This document shows positions 43,420-55,139 of a stretch of DNA of 64,000 nucleotides, piece by piece. The notes beneath the pieces were generated by a model. The model was given only the letters and a program-made list of their open reading frames with translations, had not been told where the DNA came from and searched no databases. The translations under genes were made by a program, and so were the position numbers. The stretch's first letter is position 1, and each line of letters starts with the position of its first letter. Source of the stretch: Terrilactibacillus sp. S3-3. GTDB taxonomy: Bacteria; Bacillota; Bacilli; Bacillales; Sporolactobacillaceae. The DNA lies in assembly GCA_030437565.1 (NCBI GenBank), contig CP129291.1, positions 3,038,001-3,102,000 of the forward strand. Direction: 5' to 3'.

Positions 43420-43583
43420 CCGAATCCTCCGGTTGATTAGTTTGAGTTGACTGTTCGTCCTCCTTGCCTGAATGTTTCAATCGACCGCAAGCGGACTGTT
43501 GCAAAAGCACATTCATATCTGCCGGCTGTCAGTGCCTCTTTTATCTGGTCGGATGAGTAGAAGAGCAGAATGGATCGAAGAAA
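43420..43583. other. Short spacer
   Basis: Contains the GH26 promoter region; no gene. Confidence 0.3.
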
Positions 43584-43620
43584 AGCTCAAAAAAGACGCT
43601 CTCTGTCTTTTTTGAGCTTT
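43584..43620 (-). terminator. Strong terminator after the rfb operon
   Basis: A perfect 15-bp stem, AAGCTCAAAAAAGAC / GTCTTTTTTGAGCTT, with a 7-base loop, 30 bp after the rfbB stop. Confidence 0.9.
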
Positions 43621-43649
43621 CATTTAACGGGCAGAAGCTTATGATCTAT

Positions 43650-44639
<990 letters not shown>

Positions 44640-44643
<4 letters not shown>

Positions 44644-45204
44644 TTGGCATCTCCCACTACAAAATTGATTTCCGCATCTTTAAATAGCGGATAGTGTTGA
44701 TCCTTTTCGGATAGAATCGGATCGCTGACCGGCCAAGTGATGCCAATATCCGGATCATTCCAGATAATGCCGCGCTCCTGCTCCGGTGCATAATACTCGT
44801 CGACTTTATAAAAGACATTGACATCGGGCGTCAACGTACAAAATCCATGGGCAAATCCTTTTGGAATGAGCAGCTGGCGATGATTGTAGGCACTAAATAA
44901 AGCCGCCCCACTTTCCAAATGTTGGGGAGCCTTTACGAATATCAACCACCACATCAAGAATAGCTCCGGTCAGCACCCGCAGCAGCTTTGCCTGCGATTT
45001 CGGGTTGAGCTGATAGTGCAGTCCTCTGATGATCCCGGGTTCACTGGACAGTGACTGATTGTCTTGAACAAACTGTATATCCATCCCTTGTGCTTTAAAC
45101 TGTTTATCATTATAACTTTCCATGAAAAAGCCGCGGCTGTCGCCAAAGACGCCGGGCTCAATGATTTTTACACCGGCTAAAAATGTCTCCGATACTTTGA
45201 ACAT
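44640..45204 (-). CDS. rfbC: dTDP-4-dehydrorhamnose 3,5-epimerase
   Basis: About 187 residues, cupin fold: [35 protein letters not shown] with the catalytic His, [37 protein letters not shown], and [15 protein letters not shown] frameshift lies near 44920. ATG 45204 has AGGTG upstream and begins the family consensus. Confidence 0.92.
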
Positions 45205-45205
45205 T

Positions 45206-46097
45206 TTACACACCTGCCGTAAATTTGTTGTCTTGATCAAGCAATTTTAATAAATATCGACCGTAATTTATTTTTTTTAAAAGGCTGAGCGAGTTCAAAA
45301 AGCTGATCCGCATCGATATAGCCCTTGCGATAAGCAATTTCCTCCAGACAGGCCACTTTGAGGCTCTGGCGGCTTTCAATGGTTTGAATAAACATGGAGG
45401 CATCCAGCAGCGATTCATGAGTCCCTGTGTCCAGCCAGGCAAAACCGCGGCCAAGCAATTCAACCCTTAACTGTCCCATTTTCAAATACGCTTCATTGAC
45501 GGCCGTAATTTCTAATTCGCCGCGAGCGGAAGGCGTAATCTCCTTGGCAATATCGACAACCTGATTGTCATAAAAATAAAGGCCGGTCACCGCATAGGTT
45601 GATTTAGGAACTTCCGGCTTTTCTTCAATAGAAACAACATGTCCCTGACGGTCAAATTCAACAACGCCAAACCGCTCGGGATCTTTGACATTATAGCCGA
45701 ATATCGTTGCCCCATCCGCTTGAGATGCCGCTTTTTGAAGCATTTCGGAAAACCCATGGCCATAGAAAATATTGTCGCCTAAAATGAGTACGACATGATC
45801 ATCGCCGATGAAACGCTCGCCCAAAATAAAGGCCTGGGCAAGCCCGTCAGGAGACGGCTGCACCACATACTGCAAATGGAGCCCCCATGCCGAACCGTCC
45901 CCCAGCAACTCCTCAAATCGCGGCGTATCTTTTGGCGTAGAAATAATTAGAATATCCTTGATACCGGCCAGCATCAACACAGACAAAGGGTAATAAATCA
46001 TCGGCTTATCATAGACCGGCAGCAGCTGCTTGGAAATCGAACGAGTAATCGGATAAAGCCGCGTCCCGGAACCGCCGGCCAAAATAATGCCCTTCAT
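45206..46097 (-). CDS. rfbA: Glucose-1-phosphate thymidylyltransferase
   Basis: About 296 residues: [20 protein letters not shown] (nucleotide site), [32 protein letters not shown], and [15 protein letters not shown] frameshift at the A run near 45275 gives the natural C-terminus [12 protein letters not shown]. First gene of the rfbACB operon; RBS GAGAGGGAG before the ATG. No rfbD reductase is present in the window. Confidence 0.93.
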
Positions 46098-46498
46098 GCA
46101 TCGTCACTCCCTCTCCTATATTATGAAAAATCCATTTTTTTATCATCACTCTCAGAAACAGACTTGCTGTCCGTTTCTTACGTCCTTTACTGCCTTGTTG
46201 TCTAGTTAAATAAATCGGAACTATAGCAACCGAACCTCAATAAAAGGGTGCTTTATTCTTTTTATTTAGCAAACTTTTCATTGGTTTTCTAAAACTCGGA
46301 TCTATTATAAGCGGTTTTTGCTATTATTGGAAGATACTTCCGATGCATTTGAGGCTGATTTATGGAGAAAAGGACAGAAATGAATAAGGTGCTAATGGAC
46401 CATGTCCATCTATTTGAATTTGAACATTTTTTACACTGTTGAATGAAGCCGATTCTTAAAACTATCCTTAATCGAAAATCAAAGCCATTCTCGATTCA
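46098..46498. other. Divergent promoter region, no gene
   Basis: AT-rich spacer carrying the rfbA promoter on the left and the tandem-repeat promoter element on the right. Confidence 0.4.
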
Positions 46499-46536
46499 TG
46501 TAATGCTCGTGTAATGGCCGCCATTGTAGGATAGGG
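46499..46536 (+). promoter_or_regulatory. Second copy of the tandem 11-bp promoter element
   Basis: TGTAATGCTCG and TGTAATGGCCG in tandem, then TGTAGGATAGGG, matching the element at 1484-1521. It lies about 115 bp before the nucleotidyltransferase gene and suggests control by the same regulator as the peptide cluster. Confidence 0.55.
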
Positions 46537-47330
46537 TTACTTAAATCAAAGGAAAATCCGTCCAAAAATATCGTTCAATAAAGTTTTTGTTTAAAGGGAA
46601 ATTAACGTTTTCAGAAATATAGCTGAAGAAAATTGAAGGAGGGACACCCTTGGTCATTAAACTTTTGCAAGCGATCTATGATCCAGAAACCCCACTGCCG
46701 ACGACCGATCCTGAATTCTACAAAGGCGCACTGGAGGACATCCAGTTCTTTGGAATCGCATCACAAGTCTATTATTTATTAAAAGAACAAAACAACCTGG
46801 ACAAAACACCGGACTTTTTTCAGGAAGCCCTAAAAAAAGAATATGAGGAGGCGCTGTTTAACAGTCTGCTAATCAAAAGTGAAACCGTTAAAATCCTGGA
46901 TGGATCGCTTCGAGGCACTGGGAATTGAAGTCATCCCGCTTAAGGGCGTCTTCTTTGCCGAAAAATACTTTGGTCACATCGGCGCCCGGGCCACGACGGA
47001 TATTGATTTGCTGGTGAAGCCGGAACAGATCGAAGAAGCTGTAAAATGTGTGAAAGAAATGGGGTTTACTGATGAGGAAAAATACCCTTCTTTTCATTAC
47101 CATTATGTTTTTTGTAAAAAAATATTTGGTTTGTCAAAAAATATTAAAGTTGAAATCCATCAACATGTATTGAGGTCAAAGACTTCTGAACTAAATATTA
47201 ATAGTTTTTGGGAAAAAGCGATTCCATTAAAAAACTATAAATTTGTTAAGGAATTATCAAACTTTCATACTTTTTATTACATTTGCCTACATGGCTGGAA
47301 ACATAAATTAAATTCTATTAAGTACTTTAT

Positions 47331-47338
47331 CGACATCG
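47331..47338. repeat. Target-site duplication, left copy
   Basis: CGACATCG, identical to 48846-48853, directly before the IS256-type end. Confidence 0.85.
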
Positions 47339-48845
47339 AAGTTGAGCCAGTATAATTGTGTAAAAAGGGTTATCTGAATATGAGAAAATGTTAGCCCGGG
47401 TTTCTGTTTTTCTGGAGGGGGCTGGCCAGCCCCCTCCAGAAAAACAGCAGGATTTTATTTACTCGTCTCTTTCATTTTTTTCATAGAAAATGAGCCAGAG
47501 CCCGTCATCTTAGTTAGAATAGAGTTAACCAAACCAATTCTAAAGGAGAGATTTCGGGATGACTCAATTACAGATTACTCTAGATGAGCAACTTTTGCAT
47601 CAATTATTTCTTGGTAATTCTAAAGAATCGGGCATGAATATCCTTTTGGAGACGATTTTAAATCAAGTTTTAAAAGCACAGGCCGGCGAGCAGGTGAGCG
47701 CCGAAAAGTACGAACGCAGTGAGGCACGGACGGACTACCGTAACGGCTCGTATCCCCGTCAACTCAAGACGCGCGTGGGTACTCTTTCACTCAATGTTCC
47801 CCGCCTGCGTAATGGCCATTTTTCTACTGATCTCTTTAAGCGTTACCAGCGCAGTGAGCAGGCGCTGGTTCTATCCCTAATGGAGATGGTTATAACGGCG
47901 TCTCCACACGTCGCGTAAGTCAAATTACTGAAGAGCTTTGTGGCACAGACTTTTCGAAAACGACTGTATCGGATCTTTGCGGGCAGCTGGATCCAGTGGT
48001 TAAAGGCTGGAATAACCGTCCTTTGAGGGGCAACTATCCGTTCCTATTCGTTGATGCGGTTTATACGAAGGTACGAGAAAACGGGCGTGTCCGCTCCTGT
48101 GGCGTGCTGATCAGCTACGGTATCAACGACAAAGGATACCGAACGATTCTAGGTCTGAAAATCGATGACAGCGAAAGCACCGACGCCTGGAAAAATTATT
48201 TTGACTGGCTGAAATCACGCGGTCTAAAAGGCGTTGACATGGTGATCAGCGATGACCACGGCGGTCTCGTGAGTGCGGTTCAAAAAGCGTTTCAAGGGGG
48301 CTACTTGGCAGCGGTGTCAGGCTCACTTCCTGCGCAATGTCCATGATCGGTTGCCAAAAGCTCTCAAAAGCGAAGGAACCGAACAAGTGAAGGCGCGATT
48401 CTCTATGCGCCGAATCTGGAAGTCGCTCGAACCTTGCTTAATGCTTTTCTAAAGGATTATCAGGACAAAGCACCAAAAGTGACGGAGCTTGTGGAGGATG
48501 CCTTTGATGACGTGACGGCGGTGCTTCCTCTACCAGAACCCTATCGACGTCGCCTCCGGACAACTAACGGGATGGAACGGCTCAATGAGGAATTTCGCCG
48601 TCGGGAACGGGTTATCCGTATTTTCCCTAACCGCCAATCTGTGATTCGTCTGATGGGCTCTGTTCTCATGGAGAAGGACGAAAAATGGATAGAAGGACGC
48701 CACTATCTGAAAATGGAAGACTATTTTGAATGGAGGGCCAAACAGCCAAAATCACCTGATCGTTCGAGTAACGTAACAACTCTTTATCCAGGATAATCAC
48801 TCTATCTTAGCTAAGGTGAATTTACACATAAAAAAAGACTTGACC
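47339..48845 (+). mobile_element. IS256-family insertion sequence, complete
   Basis: 1507 bp between 8-bp direct repeats. The left end contains GTATAATTGTGTAAAAAG and the right end, inverted, TTTTTATGTGTAAA; the common GTGTAAA with about 15 of 24 bases matching is like known IS256 ends. One transposase gene. Confidence 0.9.
47559..48796 (+). CDS. IS256-family transposase
   Basis: About 411 residues of the Mutator-like DDE class: YRNGSYPRQLKTRVGTLSLNVPRLR, first Asp in FLFVDAVYTKVREN, second in VISDDHGGLVSAV, FLRNVHD, and the Glu in NGMERLNEEFRRRERVIRIFPN. Frameshifts near 47895, 48315 and 48400. RBS AAAGGAGAG precedes the ATG. Confidence 0.92.
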
Positions 48846-48853
48846 CGACATCG
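48846..48853. repeat. Target-site duplication, right copy
   Basis: CGACATCG, right after the IS256-type right end. Confidence 0.85.
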
Positions 48854-49188
48854 TTCAACTTATACACGGATTACAATGTAAAATTAATTACTGTTCACTA
48901 TTAAATTACTCAGATTCACAAAAGACATTTCACCGAATAAATAATACAATTTCAACTGTATATCGTGAATTTCCACACTTGAATAGCGTTATCTCCTACC
49001 CCTATCAAAAAGGATCTTTATATTGGAACTATGACCACATAAGAATTTTGAAGAACAAAAATAATCATGGTTTTAGACTTTTTCTAAATTTATATGAAAA
49101 ATTAAAAGATTATGATACAAAGAAACAAAGATTAGTAATATTAACACACGTTTTTTTTTTTATTCCCAGATCGAATAAAAAAAAAACA

Positions 49189-49440
49189 TGTTACTGACAT
49201 TCATAAATGTCCGGAAGATGACTGCGTTTATTGACCGAAGTTTGACGAGGATAGTGTCCACTTATTTTCAAAAATAAGACTGCCTCTAGTAGACAGTATT
49301 ATGGTTTTTTGAGAAGGTAACTTGTTACTGTCATTTATATACATTCAGAAAATAATCGCGTTTATTGACCGTCGTTTGACGGGGATCATGTCCGCGCCTG
49401 TTCCAAAAAAATAAGACTGTTTCTGGCAGACAGACTCATT
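49189..49440. repeat. Degenerate tandem duplication of about 125 bp
   Basis: Two copies share TTACTG-CATT, CGTTTATTGACCG, GTTTGACG-GGAT, GTCC and AATAAGACTG with CAGACAG. Both are noncoding, right after the nucleotidyltransferase gene. One may be the scar of an excised or decayed element. Confidence 0.6.
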
Positions 49441-49614
49441 GCAGTCATTTTATTATCATCCTTACCACGCTTCGATTGATACCCCCGCTCAAAAATCATT
49501 GCCAGATATATTCTACGGACATTATAATATGGCAATGATTGGACGGGCGATACCGTCAACTTTTGATCAAAATAAAATGGTAATAAACATGATGCTGATG
49601 CCCACCGCCTGTCA

Positions 49615-49775
49615 CCTCATTCTGTATTTATCCGATAGGTTGGCTTCCGCCAGTCTTTGTTATCCAAGTACCAGCGGATCGTTCTTTGGAATACCTTTTT
49701 CAAAGGTATGTTCAGGCTCCCCGCCCAATTCATTTTTTATTTTTGTCGGATCTATCGCCTAACGGCGGATCATGG
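49615..49775 (-). pseudogene. Remnant of rfbB C-terminus
   Basis: On the minus strand, IDPTKIKNELG then PEHTFEKGI and IRWYLDNKDW match the C-terminus of RfbB (43650-43835), with shifts and a stop between. This is a dead duplicate of an rfb operon end, marking a past rearrangement. Confidence 0.8.
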
Positions 49776-50529
49776 CCCCTTTTTTAACTGGTAGTCCAAG
49801 AATATTCGGTGTTCTACCAATTATTTTAACTGCACTTGACTAAGGGTAGAAAATTAGCCACCCATCACAAAATCGAATGGTTTTGATAGGTGTGGGTTAT
49901 TTGACGCTTACGTTTTGATGCATGAGCACCGCTTGACAGGGAAAAAAAAAATGTGTGGTAAAAAATTTTCCTATACAAAAGAGATTCTCCCTTTCACTCT
50001 TTTCTTACATACCACTTCTACAGAAGCTCGCTGTCAAGCAATCACGCTCCATGAAAACATCTTGGGCGGCACCTTTCACCTCTTCACTCATTGGTGACAG
50101 AAATAGGAGAACTTTTACCTTTTTGCCAACCATTGGCGCGTTTCTGTATATCAGACAACGCGTTTTTTTTTTACTCTTTTTACAGTCGGATGGACCTTTT
50201 GGAGAAAAGCGGTCGTAATCATTTTTCAAGAGTTTTGTCGATTAGGAAACCATCTTACCATCTCGTAGAAGAATTTAAATAGTCTATGTCCCGTTGCTGC
50301 CCCCTGAATTAGATTTTAATATCTAACTTCAAGTGGGCAGTTCGGAAGATGGTTAGGATATAGTTATAATTAGATCACCTTTAAATTAATACCCAAATAA
50401 AAGAGTGATATAATGTGCCTTAGCGGCCTCTAAAGGCGTTAAACTTGGTTTAACTAGTAAAATGGAAAAGGCATTCCTCAGGCATGTTATACGATCTGTA
50501 TAATAAGCATTTTTATAAAATGTATGTCA
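49776..50529. other. IS scar region without an intact gene
   Basis: Contains a solo IS66-type end at 49889-49911 (GTAAGCGTCAAATA read on the minus strand) with an imperfect hairpin beside it, then sequence with no recognised gene. A weak unrecognised coding-like stretch at 50005-50229 on the minus strand has no start signal I trust. Confidence 0.4.
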
Positions 50530-51077
50530 GGAGAGGGCCACGCCCAATCGCTTAAAGTGCTGCTCCTGACGATAAAGCGGCTGGCATCCACATACTTTTA
50601 ACACATCGTATACGCCATCGCCGAAGGAGAAGCCAAACTTTTGGGATATATCGATTTTGGTGCCTTCGCCGTCACGATCGGTGTCTGAAGAGCCTCATGT
50701 TCGCAATGCCGGCAGGCATAGACGTGACGGACATGCTTGGTGACTTTAACCTCTGCCTGAAGATTTTCCAGTCTTTCTTGGCATCCACCTTGCTTTTTCT
50801 TTCGTTTATAAGTAATGGTTTCTACGGTGGGTTCGAGGGTGGGTTCGAGAACTTTAGGATCGGATTCGCTTTCCGCTTCATTGAAGAGCTGAAGCGACAG
50901 CTGATCCGGATTAGTTTTCTCGCTTGAGACGCCGAATTGGCGTTTTTGGCTGAGACGAAATGGTTCTTCGAACCATTTCAGCTTTAGCGTCAGTTCAGCG
51001 ACCTGTTTTTTCAGCGAGTCTCGTTCACTCTGAAGAGCTTCAATTGTGGGAGAGAGTACAGCCGTTTTGTTTTCCAT
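50530..51077 (-). pseudogene. tnpC: IS66 transposase TnpC, truncated
   Basis: Only the N-terminal part remains: the coiled-coil LQSERDSLKKQVAELTLKLKWFEE, RQFGVSSEKTN, and the zinc-finger-like block HVYACRHCEHEALQTP, then QPLYRQEQHFKRLG. The DDE catalytic domain is absent. Cannot transpose. Confidence 0.85.
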
Positions 51078-51084
51078 TTTTTCA

Positions 51085-51484
51085 TTATAATAGAAAACGT
51101 GATCCTTGTCTCTTTTTTTTAAAAAATCAGATGATTGTTCGTGCGGTAACGGCTTTTGCGCTTGGCGCTGCTGAATGGACAAGCCATACAGCAGCCAGTT
51201 AAGCTGACGCCAGCTGATTTTTAAAGAATGAGAGGAATCATCGGCTTGGCCATTTGAACGTTCCTTTTTCCAATCGTTTATAATAAAGCCAGAATCCGTT
51301 GTATTCCCAATGGAGAATTTTCAGCTTGTCCCGTTTACGGTTACAGAAAACAAATAAACAAGGAGAAAAAGGATCAAGCTGAAAACCCTCTTGAACAGGG
51401 ACGGACAACTCGTCAATTGAATTTCCTCAAGTCCGTGCTGCCTTTAACCAAGTAGACATTTTCAATAGCAGACGATTGAATCAT
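51085..51484 (-). pseudogene. tnpB: IS66 accessory protein TnpB, frameshifted
   Basis: Start overlaps the tnpA stop (ATGA). Blocks: VYLVKGSTDLRKF, DELS, LFVFCNRKRDKLKILHWEYN and FWLYYKRLEKGTF are IS66 Orf2 hallmarks. At least two frameshifts. The end is uncertain because of an eight-A run near 51120. Confidence 0.75.
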
Positions 51485-51786
51485 AAGGAACACAGCACTC
51501 GGACGACATCCGCAAGTAAATCCGGATTAAAGCCCGAATGCACTTCAATTCTTGCCTGACCAAAGTGAATGAGCAGCGGTCCGTCCTTTCTTTCATCTTC
51601 AATTAATAGGGATGTCCAACGACCTGATGATTGAATAGGGTGAGTCAAATGCAGTTTTCTCCGCCAATAGCGAAATTGACTGATTTTAATGTTATGCGCT
51701 CCGCACCACTGTAAGCCGGTCAAGCCGCTCTTTTCGAAATCATTCATCCGTTTTTGCCAAAGTTCGGTAAGCTGGTCTCGTGTCAT
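51481..51786 (-). CDS. tnpA: IS66 accessory protein TnpA
   Basis: 101 residues of the IS66 TnpA type: LTELWQKRMNDFEKSGLTGLQWC, a helix-turn-helix, ISQFRYWRRKL, and C-terminal GFNPDLLADVVRVL. Intact reading frame, but part of a dead element. Confidence 0.85.
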   Translation of the reverse strand: MTRDQLTELWQKRMNDFEKSGLTGLQWCGAHNIKISQFRYWRRKLHLTHPIQSSGRWTSLLIEDERKDGPLLIHFGQARIEVHSGFNPDLLADVVRVLCSL

Positions 51787-52041
51787 GAATCATGCTCCTG
51801 ATAATGATTTGATAGGAGAATTATCGCATGGATGCCAATTTAAAAGAAGGTGTCCACTATTTGACGCTTACTTTTATTCGTAAATTTATCTATTTAGTTT
51901 GGCTATCCAACGTATTGACAAGAATTCACGAGAGTTCTTTCATGCCCCTAAATATTTATATGTCACAGAAAGTGACTAAAGATCTAATTTTTTTTTTTTT
52001 ATATATAAGTCAATTATCATTTTAATTCACTCTAATCAGAA

Positions 52042-53068
52042 TTAGATTGAATAATAAATACTCTTAATTTGCTTTGCTATATTGGTCCAACTAAGTTTAT
52101 GTAAAAAGTTCTGATATGAATTTTCGGGAATTACCTGATTGTGTTGATATAAACAGTTTTTCAGTATATTCATTAACTCATTAGTCCTCTTACTGTCATA
52201 CATTATAGCTGTGTGGCTATCAAAATATTCCTTCATAAATGGAGATGACGGACATATTATCTTCCTTTTTAAGGATACTGCTAATATGGCTGTTCCAGAT
52301 GTGGTTATATTTTTATAAGGGAGTACTACATAATCAGAACTAGTTATCAGATCGCTCAATTCCTCATCAGGTATAAATCGTAAATCAAATGTTATATTTT
52401 TATGTCCAATATATGGTTCAATTAACTGTTCCATGTTATCATAAGTTTTCCCAGCAATTATTAAATGTCCATTGCTATTATCTATTTTCACAAAATTATC
52501 CAGAAGTTCTAATACTCCTTTATATTCTTTAATTGCACCTACAAATAAAAATATAATTTTTTTGGGATTAATGTTATATTCTCCACGAAAATCCTTATGT
52601 TTTGTTGGATAAACTCCTTTATAGTGGCCATGTAATACAACATCTATTTTATCAGAGCTTATACCGAATTCATTTATTATAGATGCTTTAATCGAATAAG
52701 CAGCGACAATTAATTTATCACATCTAGACATAATGATTTTTCTAACCTTCTTTTCCAATCTTTTCCATCTATATTTATGAGGATATAGATTATGAACTGT
52801 CCAAACAACTTTGGCTTTTCTCAACTTCAAAAAAAATAATATTGAAAGAAACATTACAATTTTAAAATACATTATTAATTTTATTCTGTTTTGATAAAAT
52901 GGATGTAACCAATGAAAATGAACAAATATCTCCCTTTTTAACTTTTAAGAAATCCTTCATAGAAAAATTGTGAACATTCATTCCTTCTTTTTCGAGAGAC
53001 TTTGACAAAATTTCATTGTATTTATTTGTTAAACTTTCTTTTGGACACATCCAGATATTGATAGGCAT
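52042..53068 (-). CDS. Glycosyltransferase (GT4-like)
   Basis: About 341 residues of GT-B fold: N-terminal INIWMCPKESLTNKYNEILSKS, then (after a shift near 52910) VHFHWLHPF and VWTVHNLYPHK, and the C-terminal domain FLFVGAIKEYKGVLELLDNF and SDYVVLPYKNITTSGTAIL. Typical of exopolysaccharide transferases. First gene of the AT-rich segment. Confidence 0.82.
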
Positions 53069-53148
53069 TTTTTGACTCCTTTAATTTATAATCAAAATTA
53101 TATTATTCATTAAGAAAAGAAAAGCACATAATAAGTTACGTGTTTTGT

Positions 53149-54780
53149 TTATAACACATTTATTATTAAATCATCAATCCATAGTTTTGATGGAAAAGGT
53201 GAGGGATTTTGGGCAGATATTGAAATATCTGCATGATCTGTACCTGTAGGACTCACACCTTTTATATTATTTACATTTGTCCAATCCACTGTCTTTGAAG
53301 TAGAATTCCCAACTAGTGAACTAATATATGTGCCATTTTTTTAGTATAGAAATCAATTTTTACACTGAATAAAGTATTTTGACCTCTAATCAGACTTTTT
53401 TGCCAATATTGACACAATATTGTTTGAGATGGTCTAACTCGAAACTCCTGTTTTATATTTAGTGACTGACCACTATTAACATCGATTTTAAACGATCCTT
53501 CCCCATTCTTATGAACATTTTTATCTATCGAGAAATTTCCCTGCCCTGATACCTTCCATCCATTAGTATTATCGCCTTCCGCATCCCCGTTAAAAACGAC
53601 ATTTAACGATTGGGAAACTATATACCCGTTACTTTTTACACCATTTATTTCGGAGATAAAACCACCTTTAAATTGTACACGTCCACCTCCTGCCACAAGA
53701 GTAGCCAAGTTATCATTAATATATGGTTTATAGTAATTCCAGAACGATAAATTTATATCATTAATAACAAGTCCTCGATCTCTATTTGCATTTAATACGT
53801 AAAACAAAGCGGATTTGTAATCACCGTTTTGTGGCTTATTTAGTAAAAATATCAACATCTGTAAGAAAAACCTGTGAATCAGGGCTCTCAATACTAACGA
53901 ATCTTTTAGTGGGATTCCTAGAACCAGGATTTTCAAAGTGTGAAGAGATAACATGAGCTGTAGCATTTCCTCCTAATCTCAGAGTCGAATTGTCGAATGA
54001 TGTATGGCTAAAATGAAATGAACCCGTATATAATTGTACGTCTGCTAATGCATCAGCAAACATGCAATCCTCAAAATTTATATTTTCACCCATATTTTTT
54101 AACCCAGGAGGGGCGTATACACTTCCCCATCTTGATTGAATATGACTGAATGAAATTCTCCAAGCATTATCAGTAAATCTAATATTGTTATCAAACCCAT
54201 CAATTGCACAATGCTCAATTGAAAAATTATCTGAATTAAATTTACTATCACCTAAAAGCAAGCCGGTCTTCCCTTGCAATTTATTTACTGGATCAATAGA
54301 CCCTATTATATAAATACCATCTAATGCTTTTTTTGTATTTAAAAACCTATTGTTGTAATTGACAGTACTATAAAGATGAATCGCCGTCTCATCAGCTAAA
54401 TTTCTAAAATCAAGAGTTGCACCATTTGATAGTAATGCAGTCTTTGAAATATCAATATTCAAGGTATGAGTCACTTTATAAATTCCATTTGAGGGGAAAT
54501 ATAAAGGAATCTTTTTAGATTGTGCAAACTTTATAGCTTTTTCAATAGCTAATGTTGAATCAGTTTTTCCAGTTTTGTCTGCATGAAAATCCTTTACCAC
54601 ATTTACCCATAGCCCCTTTTGCTTTAATAAAATGCTAGCATTTTTATCCTGTGCAATCTTAGGTATTTTTGGGGTATCCCTTTCATTAACTAAATATCGT
54701 ACGCCAGAAGCTATAATAATTAATATAATAGTCGTTAATAACAAAATGCTAAAATAATAGTATCCTTTATTTTTTAACAC
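53149..54780 (-). CDS. Secreted pectate-lyase-like beta-helix protein with C-terminal binding domain
   Basis: About 543 residues. An N-terminal membrane anchor (YYYFSILLLTTIILIIIASG) is followed by the pectate lyase superfamily opening VNVVKDFHADKTGKTDSTLAIEKAI and a long beta-helix. From about residue 385 a carbohydrate-binding-like domain appears (NVVFNGDAEGDNTNGWKVSG). Frameshifts near 53850 and 53340. It may cut or shape the exopolysaccharide; no catalytic residues assigned. Co-located with glycosyltransferases. Confidence 0.72.
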
Positions 54781-55139
54781 ATTTACACCTCCATGATAGC
54801 TAAATACTCATTTTAGAGACAGTGTTATTAATTAATACACTTAACTTAATATTGTATATATCATGCAATCCATGGAATTTAGTTAATTGTTAATAGTAGT
54901 GTGTTGTTCCAATTCGTCAACACGTTTATTAGTTAGGTGGTTAAAAAAAATTGATTTAGCTTCTTATGCCCTCTAAAATCTACTTCATATTCATCCAATT
55001 ATGGGAGTGTAAAAACATCATCTAAATTCACATTGTATAAATCACATTAATTGCAACCTTGGACAAATCACTCTCTCTGTCTCTTTTTTTATCACTTTAT
55101 TAACTTTTTACGCTGGCTATAATATGTAATATATTAATA
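54781..55139. other. Spacer without a gene
   Basis: AT-rich 360 bp; no supported gene. Confidence 0.35.

Larger units (their letters stand above)
46650..49197 (+). pseudogene. Nucleotidyltransferase-like gene interrupted by IS256 element
   Basis: Without the insertion the protein would have about 343 residues of the NTP_transf_5 (PF14907) type: LEDIQFFGIASQVYYLL, the core VIPLKGVFFAEKYFG and ATTDIDLLVKP (nucleotidyltransferase G-S-like and DxD site), LHGWKHKLNSIKYFID, and a C-terminal WNYDHIRILKNKNNHG. It starts with TTG at 46650 behind AAGGAGGG. A frameshift lies near 46895. IS256 cuts it after SIKYFIDI; removing the element and one target copy restores FIDIVQLIHGLQ in frame to the stop at 49197. 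This family is found in Bacillales RiPP clusters with HPrK- and PqqD-like genes, consistent with the shared promoter element. Confidence 0.85.
50530..51871 (-). mobile_element. Partial IS66-family element, one end lost
   Basis: The upstream end is intact (GTAAGCGTCAAATAGTGG at 51871, minus strand) and is followed by the three IS66 genes in order tnpA, tnpB, tnpC. TnpC stops after about its first third near 50530, and no second end is found in place, so the element is truncated. Confidence 0.8.

Noticed and set aside
48979..49197. Independent 72-residue gene after the IS256 element
   Set aside because: It is the C-terminal part of the interrupted nucleotidyltransferase gene, restored in frame when the element and one target copy are removed.
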